NCBI GenBank assembly: GCA_023419055.1
Contig: JAEZYO010000039.1
Location: forward strand, 1 to 8,267
DNA length: 8,267 bases
Source of the DNA: Pseudomonadota bacterium
Lineage (GTDB): Bacteria > Myxococcota > Polyangia > Polyangiales > Polyangiaceae
Reading direction: 5' to 3'
Shown: positions 5,328-8,267 of the stretch, one piece after another
Layout: each line of letters opens with the position of its first letter
How positions within the stretch are numbered: position 1 is the first letter of the stretch
Notes under the pieces: model-generated
The model's database searches: none
What the model saw: the letters and a program-made list of their open reading frames with translations, nothing else
Told to the model about the DNA's origin: nothing
Position numbers and translations under genes: made by a program

Positions 5328-5893
5328 ACCTGTACGTCGAGCGTGACTTCGTCCCCCACGACGACTCCCCCGGTTTCGAGTCCCTTGTTCCAGGTCAAGC
5401 CGAACTCGGAGCGCTTGATCTTGCCGCCGAGCTTGACTGAACGTACCTGCTTGCCCCAAGGCGACTTCACGGCCTCGCTCACCGTCGCCGTCAGCGTGAC
5501 CGGCTTCTCGATGTCGCGGATCTTCAGTGTGCCGTTCACCTTGTAGCCCTCGCCGGCCTTGCTGATCGACTTCGACTTGAAGGTCAGCGTCGGATACTTC
5601 TTCACGTCGAAGAAGTCCGGACCACGCAGGTGCTCGTCTCGCTTCGCGTCTCCGGTGTCGATCGAGCTCGCGGCGATTTCGATCTCGGCCTTGCTCCTGG
5701 TGAGGTCGGCCTCGTCGAGAGCGATGGAGCTCTTCGTCACCTGGTTGAAGCGCCCGGTCGCCGTGCTGACGACCAGGTGGGGAACACTGAAGCCGACTCG
5801 CGAGTGCGAGCCATCGTACGTCCAGGGCACCGCGTCGGCCTGGGCGAGAGAGGTGACGAACAGGAGGGCCGAGGCGGCGAGAAGGTTGCGCAT
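5312..5893 (-). CDS. YceI-family secreted lipocalin-like protein
   Basis: This 193-residue protein has a clear Sec signal peptide: MRNLLAASALLFVTSLAQA, with cleavage after AQA (19) or ADA (21). The mature part begins with the family hallmark WTYDGSHSRVGFSVPHLVV, followed by TGRF and the strand-rich YceI pattern FFDVKKYPTLTFKS, GTLKIRDIEKPVTLTATV and the C-terminal DEVTLDVQVELTK. Known of the family: a periplasmic extended beta-barrel that binds polyisoprenoids or other amphipathic lipids, with members induced by stress or high pH. ATG 5893-5891 was chosen because of aaaggag ten bases upstream and the signal peptide; an open frame to 6010 adds 39 residues of implausible sequence. It is the first gene of the operon with the desulfinase-like protein and second regulator. 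Binding a hydrophobic organosulfur compound would suit that context, but this is speculation. Confidence 0.93.
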   Translation of the reverse strand: MRNLLAASALLFVTSLAQADAVPWTYDGSHSRVGFSVPHLVVSTATGRFNQVTKSSIALDEADLTRSKAEIEIAASSIDTGDAKRDEHLRGPDFFDVKKYPTLTFKSKSISKAGEGYKVNGTLKIRDIEKPVTLTATVSEAVKSPWGKQVRSVKLGGKIKRSEFGLTWNKGLETGGVVVGDEVTLDVQVELTK

Positions 5894-5982
5894 GGGAGTA
5901 GAGCTCCTTTCGGGTGGACCTTCTAGCGCTCGCGCAGAGCGATGTCTATCAAAATGGACGGTTTGTTTGTTTCGTGGAAGCG

Positions 5983-6003
5983 CAACAGGCTGCCTAGCTG
6001 TTG
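5983..6003. promoter_or_regulatory. Inverted repeat in the yceI / binding-protein divergent region, candidate operator
   Basis: Arms CAACAG (5983-5988) and CTGTTG (5998-6003) are perfect and separated by 9 bases, forming a 21-bp two-fold site in the 194-bp region shared by two divergent genes. This is a natural place for a regulator such as the XRE-cupin protein of the operon. No second copy was found by eye near the other genes in the window. Confidence 0.4.
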
Positions 6004-6047
6004 ATTTCAATCGGCTATTTATGTTCGTGCGGGGCGGTCATTGCTCG

Positions 6048-6075
6048 GTGACTAAAACTGGGTGTCTTTTATGAT
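6048..6075 (+). promoter_or_regulatory. Candidate promoter of the substrate-binding protein gene
   Basis: GTGACT (6048-6053, 4/6 to -35) lies 16 bases before TATGAT (6070-6075, 5/6 to -10). A start about seven bases after the -10 box would fall only some five bases before ATG 6088. No Shine-Dalgarno is visible before that ATG, so the message could be almost leaderless. Confidence 0.35.
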
Positions 6076-6087
6076 AGATGATTTGCC

Positions 6088-7188
6088 ATGTCATCGACTG
6101 ACCCGAAGCGTCGCAAGGTGGTCCTCTCCACGCTGGGAGCGCTGTTGCTGTCCGCCCTCACGCTCGCGGGGCTCTCCCGCGCCCAACGTACGGAGGCCGA
6201 TACGGCCCCGCGAGTGGTGCGCATTTCGACCGGAAACACGTTTCTCAACGGTAAGCGCGCCTTCACGGGGCTCCAGGCGGTCATCGTCGAGCACGACTTG
6301 TTCGCCGAGCTCGAGCGCCGGAACGTGAAGGTCGAATGGGTCCCCATCGCGGGCGCTCAGACGGGTCCGCTCATCAACGAGGGCTTTGCCAACGGCACCA
6401 TCGACGTCGCAGGGTACGGAGACTTACCCTCGATCATCGCGAACGCCGAGGGCGTGAAGACCAAGCTGATCGTGCCGACCGGTCGAGGATCCGAGACCTA
6501 CCTCTTGGTCCCGAACGACTCGACGGCGCGTTCCCTCGGCGATTTGAAGGGCAAGAGGATCGCCATCCATCGCGGCAGGCCCTGGGAGTTGCCGCTGAGT
6601 CGCCTGATCGACTCGCTGGGCCTAAGCTACGCCGATTTCGAGATCCTGAACCTGAACACCGACGCTGGGGCTGCGGCGCTCGCCGCGAAGAAGGTGGACG
6701 CGCTTTACACGATCAACGCGCACCTCCTGGTCCAGAAGGGCGCGGGAAAGATCATCTGGTCGACGGAGCAGGCTCCGCCCGACTGGAAGATGAGGGCAGA
6801 GCTCTGGGCGTCGGCCGCGTTCGTCGAGAAGTACCCGGACCTTACCCAGATCATCGCGAACGCGTACTTGAAGGCGGCACACTACGCGTCCCTGGAAGAG
6901 AACCGCGAGGCGATGCTAGCGATCCTGAGCCGGAACGGCACGCCGAAGGACGTGCTCGAGAAGGAGTACGGGACCGGTGCGACCTGGAAGGATCGGTGGT
7001 CACCGCTCTTCGACGAGCCGCTCTTCGTCCACTACCGGCACGCGATCGAGTACTCGGCTCACAAGAAGATCATTCGGAATCCCGTCGACTTCGAGACGAT
7101 GTACGACCCTCGCTTCGTCACGGCTGGATTGCGAAAGCTCGGTCTCGAGGGACACTGGCGGCCCAAGGTCGCCGAAGTGTCGAAGTGA
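6088..7188 (+). CDS. ABC transporter substrate-binding protein, SsuA/nitrate/taurine type
   Basis: This 366-residue exported protein starts with a signal peptide: basic KRRK (7-10), hydrophobic VVLSTLGALLLSALTLAG, and probable cleavage after SRA (32). KRRKVVL also loosely resembles a twin-arginine motif. The mature part has the type-2 periplasmic-binding-protein pattern of the aliphatic sulfonate/nitrate/taurine group: INEGFANGTIDVAGYGDLP (96-114), SETYLLVP (135-142), SLGDLKGKRIAIHRG (149-163), SRLIDSLGLSYADFE (171-185), and AALAAKKVDALYT (196-208). No lipobox cysteine is present, so it should be soluble in the periplasm. It diverges from the yceI operon. Its downstream neighbour is convergent, so no cognate permease or ATPase is adjacent. 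A sulfonate or related ligand is suggested by context, not proven. ATG 6088 is supported by the signal peptide; no Shine-Dalgarno precedes it. Confidence 0.85.
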   Translation: MSSTDPKRRKVVLSTLGALLLSALTLAGLSRAQRTEADTAPRVVRISTGNTFLNGKRAFTGLQAVIVEHDLFAELERRNVKVEWVPIAGAQTGPLINEGFANGTIDVAGYGDLPSIIANAEGVKTKLIVPTGRGSETYLLVPNDSTARSLGDLKGKRIAIHRGRPWELPLSRLIDSLGLSYADFEILNLNTDAGAAALAAKKVDALYTINAHLLVQKGAGKIIWSTEQAPPDWKMRAELWASAAFVEKYPDLTQIIANAYLKAAHYASLEENREAMLAILSRNGTPKDVLEKEYGTGATWKDRWSPLFDEPLFVHYRHAIEYSAHKKIIRNPVDFETMYDPRFVTAGLRKLGLEGHWRPKVAEVSK

Positions 7189-7207
7189 GCAACATCGCGG
7201 CTCTCGT

Positions 7208-8267
7208 TCAGGCGCTTTCGCGCAGCGCGTCCGACCCGAGCTCCGCTCGCCGAAAGGCTTCCCACAAGCGAGCGTAGCGCCCGCCGCGGACGAGCAAGTC
7301 GTCGTGAGAGCCGCTCTCTGCTACCGCGCCGTTCTCGATCACGACGATGCGATCGGCGGCGCGGGCCGTTTGCAGACGATGAGCGATGAGGAGTGTCGTC
7401 CTCCCGCGGGCGACTCGCCGCATGGCGCGTTGCACCTCTGCTTCGGTGTCGAGGTCGAGGTTGGCCGTGGCCTCGTCCAGGATCAGGATCTTGGGCCGCA
7501 CGAGCTCGGCGCGCGCGAGACAGAGGAGTTGGCGCTGGCCTGCCGAGAGCGAGCGCCCTCCGGCGGTCACCGGAGTGAGGTAGCCCTCCGGGAGACCGGC
7601 GATGAACTCGTGCGCCCCCACGGCCCGCGCGGCCCTCTCGATGTCGAGGTCGCTCGCTTCGGGTCTGCCGTACCGAATGTTGCTGAGGACGGTCCCCGAG
7701 AACAAGAACGGTTCTTGAGGCACGTAGCCGAGCTGCTTCCGGAAGGCAGTCATGGCGATTTCGGTGAGCGGGATGCCGTCGACGGCGACGACGCCGTGCG
7801 TGGGGTCGTAGAAGCGCGCCGCGAGCTTGACGAAGGTGGACTTGCCCGCGCCAGTCGTGCCGACCAGCCCCACGGTTTCGCCGGGCTCGACCTCGAGGTC
7901 GACACCTCGCAGCGCTTCGGGCGCGCCCGACGCGTAGGCGAAGCGCACGCCCTCGAAGCGGACGAGCCCCGCGAGCTCGCCCGGATCGCGCGCGGGGGAC
8001 GCTTCCGGCGTCCGGCTCTCGACCGCGAGGAGCTCTCGCACTCGCCCGAGCGAAACGCGCGCCTGGATCCACTGGTCGAAGACCATGGAGAGCTGCTGCA
8101 GCGGCGTGAAGAACTGATCCAGGTAGAGCAGGAACGCGATCATGACTCCGGCGCCGACGCGACCACTCGCGAAGTGCACGGCGCCGAGTCCCAGGGTGAT
8201 CGTCTTGGCCAGCACCGATAGGAACTGGAGGAACGGGAAGTAGAGCGACATCATCCGCATCGAGCGC
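7208..8267 (-). CDS. ABC exporter, fused permease and ATP-binding protein, C-terminal part
   Basis: The frame is open to the right edge, so the N-terminal transmembrane part is missing; about 353 residues are visible. Counting from the Met at 8260, residues 5-60 contain the last membrane helices (FPFLQFLSVLAKTITLGLGA and VGAGVMIAFLLYLDQFF). They are followed by a linker (LGRVRELL) and a complete nucleotide-binding domain: Walker A GTTGAGKST (134-142), Q-loop YVPQEPFLFSG (Gln182), signature LSAGQ (238-242), Walker B ILILDE (258-263) and H-loop His294 in LLIAHRL. The arrangement is that of MsbA/LmrA-like exporters acting in the inner membrane on lipids or drugs, often as a dimer with a second half-transporter. 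All ATPase motifs are intact. It converges on the binding-protein gene with only 19 bp between stops. It is an exporter type, so it is not the partner of that binding protein. Substrate unknown. Confidence 0.93.
   Translation of the reverse strand, partial: RSMRMMSLYFPFLQFLSVLAKTITLGLGAVHFASGRVGAGVMIAFLLYLDQFFTPLQQLSMVFDQWIQARVSLGRVRELLAVESRTPEASPARDPGELAGLVRFEGVRFAYASGAPEALRGVDLEVEPGETVGLVGTTGAGKSTFVKLAARFYDPTHGVVAVDGIPLTEIAMTAFRKQLGYVPQEPFLFSGTVLSNIRYGRPEASDLDIERAARAVGAHEFIAGLPEGYLTPVTAGGRSLSAGQRQLLCLARAELVRPKILILDEATANLDLDTEAEVQRAMRRVARGRTTLLIAHRLQTARAADRIVVIENGAVAESGSHDDLLVRGGRYARLWEAFRRAELGSDALRESA

Noticed and set aside
6037..6052. GTCA-N8-TGAC inverted repeat overlapping the binding-protein promoter.
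   Set aside because: Four-base arms are too short to separate from chance in this window.
7212..7228. GCGCT/AGCGC hairpin just past the binding-protein stop as a terminator.
   Set aside because: It has five-base arms, no T-tract, and lies in the coding end of the convergent exporter in GC-rich sequence.
6977..8221. Plus-strand open frame of 414 codons.
   Set aside because: It crosses the end of the binding-protein gene and is antisense to the ABC exporter, whose Walker, signature and H-loop motifs are all intact on the minus strand.
1..8267. CRISPR arrays, tRNA or rRNA genes, insertion sequences, integrases.
   Set aside because: No regularly spaced repeats, RNA-gene signatures, transposase-like frames or flanking terminal repeats were seen on reading both strands.

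Overview
This is a GC-rich window of about 8.3 kb with compact genes, ATGA and 14-bp gene overlaps, and few AT-rich stretches outside promoters. GC content and gene style suggest a soil-type, high-GC proteobacterium-like organism, most likely Myxococcota. That placement is inference: there is no rRNA or tRNA in the window to support it.

Layout. (1) Positions 1-1587, minus strand: a family 2A encapsulin shell gene (SrpI-like), overlapped by 14 bp by the start of its likely cargo gene. The cargo gene begins with a long Pro/Ala-rich tail and runs off the left edge; by family precedent it should be a cysteine desulfurase. As given, its reading frame is broken once, near positions 370-402. (2) Positions 1588-1829: promoter and leader of the encapsulin operon, with a perfect two-arm palindrome at 1770-1787. 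(3) Positions 1830-2444, minus: an XRE-cupin regulator. (4) Positions 2757-3398, plus: a 1-Cys (Prx6-type) peroxiredoxin transcribed away from the regulator. (5) Positions 3510-5893, minus: a tight three-gene operon of a secreted YceI-like protein, a DszB-like sulfinate desulfinase and a second XRE-cupin regulator paralogous to the first. (6) Positions 6088-7188, plus: an exported SsuA/nitrate/taurine-type substrate-binding protein, divergent from yceI. (7) Positions 7208-8267, minus: the C-terminal part of a fused permease-ATPase ABC exporter, probably unrelated to the rest.

Reading it together. Most of the window points to sulfur. The encapsulin family is known for sulfur storage with a cysteine desulfurase cargo. 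The desulfinase-like protein keeps the Cys, His and Arg of DszB, which releases sulfite from an aryl sulfinate. The substrate-binding protein belongs to a superfamily that includes sulfonate binders. XRE-cupin regulators include the E. coli sulfur-utilisation regulator SutR. The inference is a sulfur acquisition-and-storage island: uptake of an organosulfur compound, C-S cleavage, and storage of sulfur in a nanocompartment, with two related regulators and a peroxide-detoxifying enzyme. The pairing of a DszB-like operon with a family 2A encapsulin under twin XRE-cupin regulators is the most novel aspect. No sulfonate permease/ATPase, no DszA/DszC-type monooxygenase and no desulfurase catalytic domain lie inside the window.
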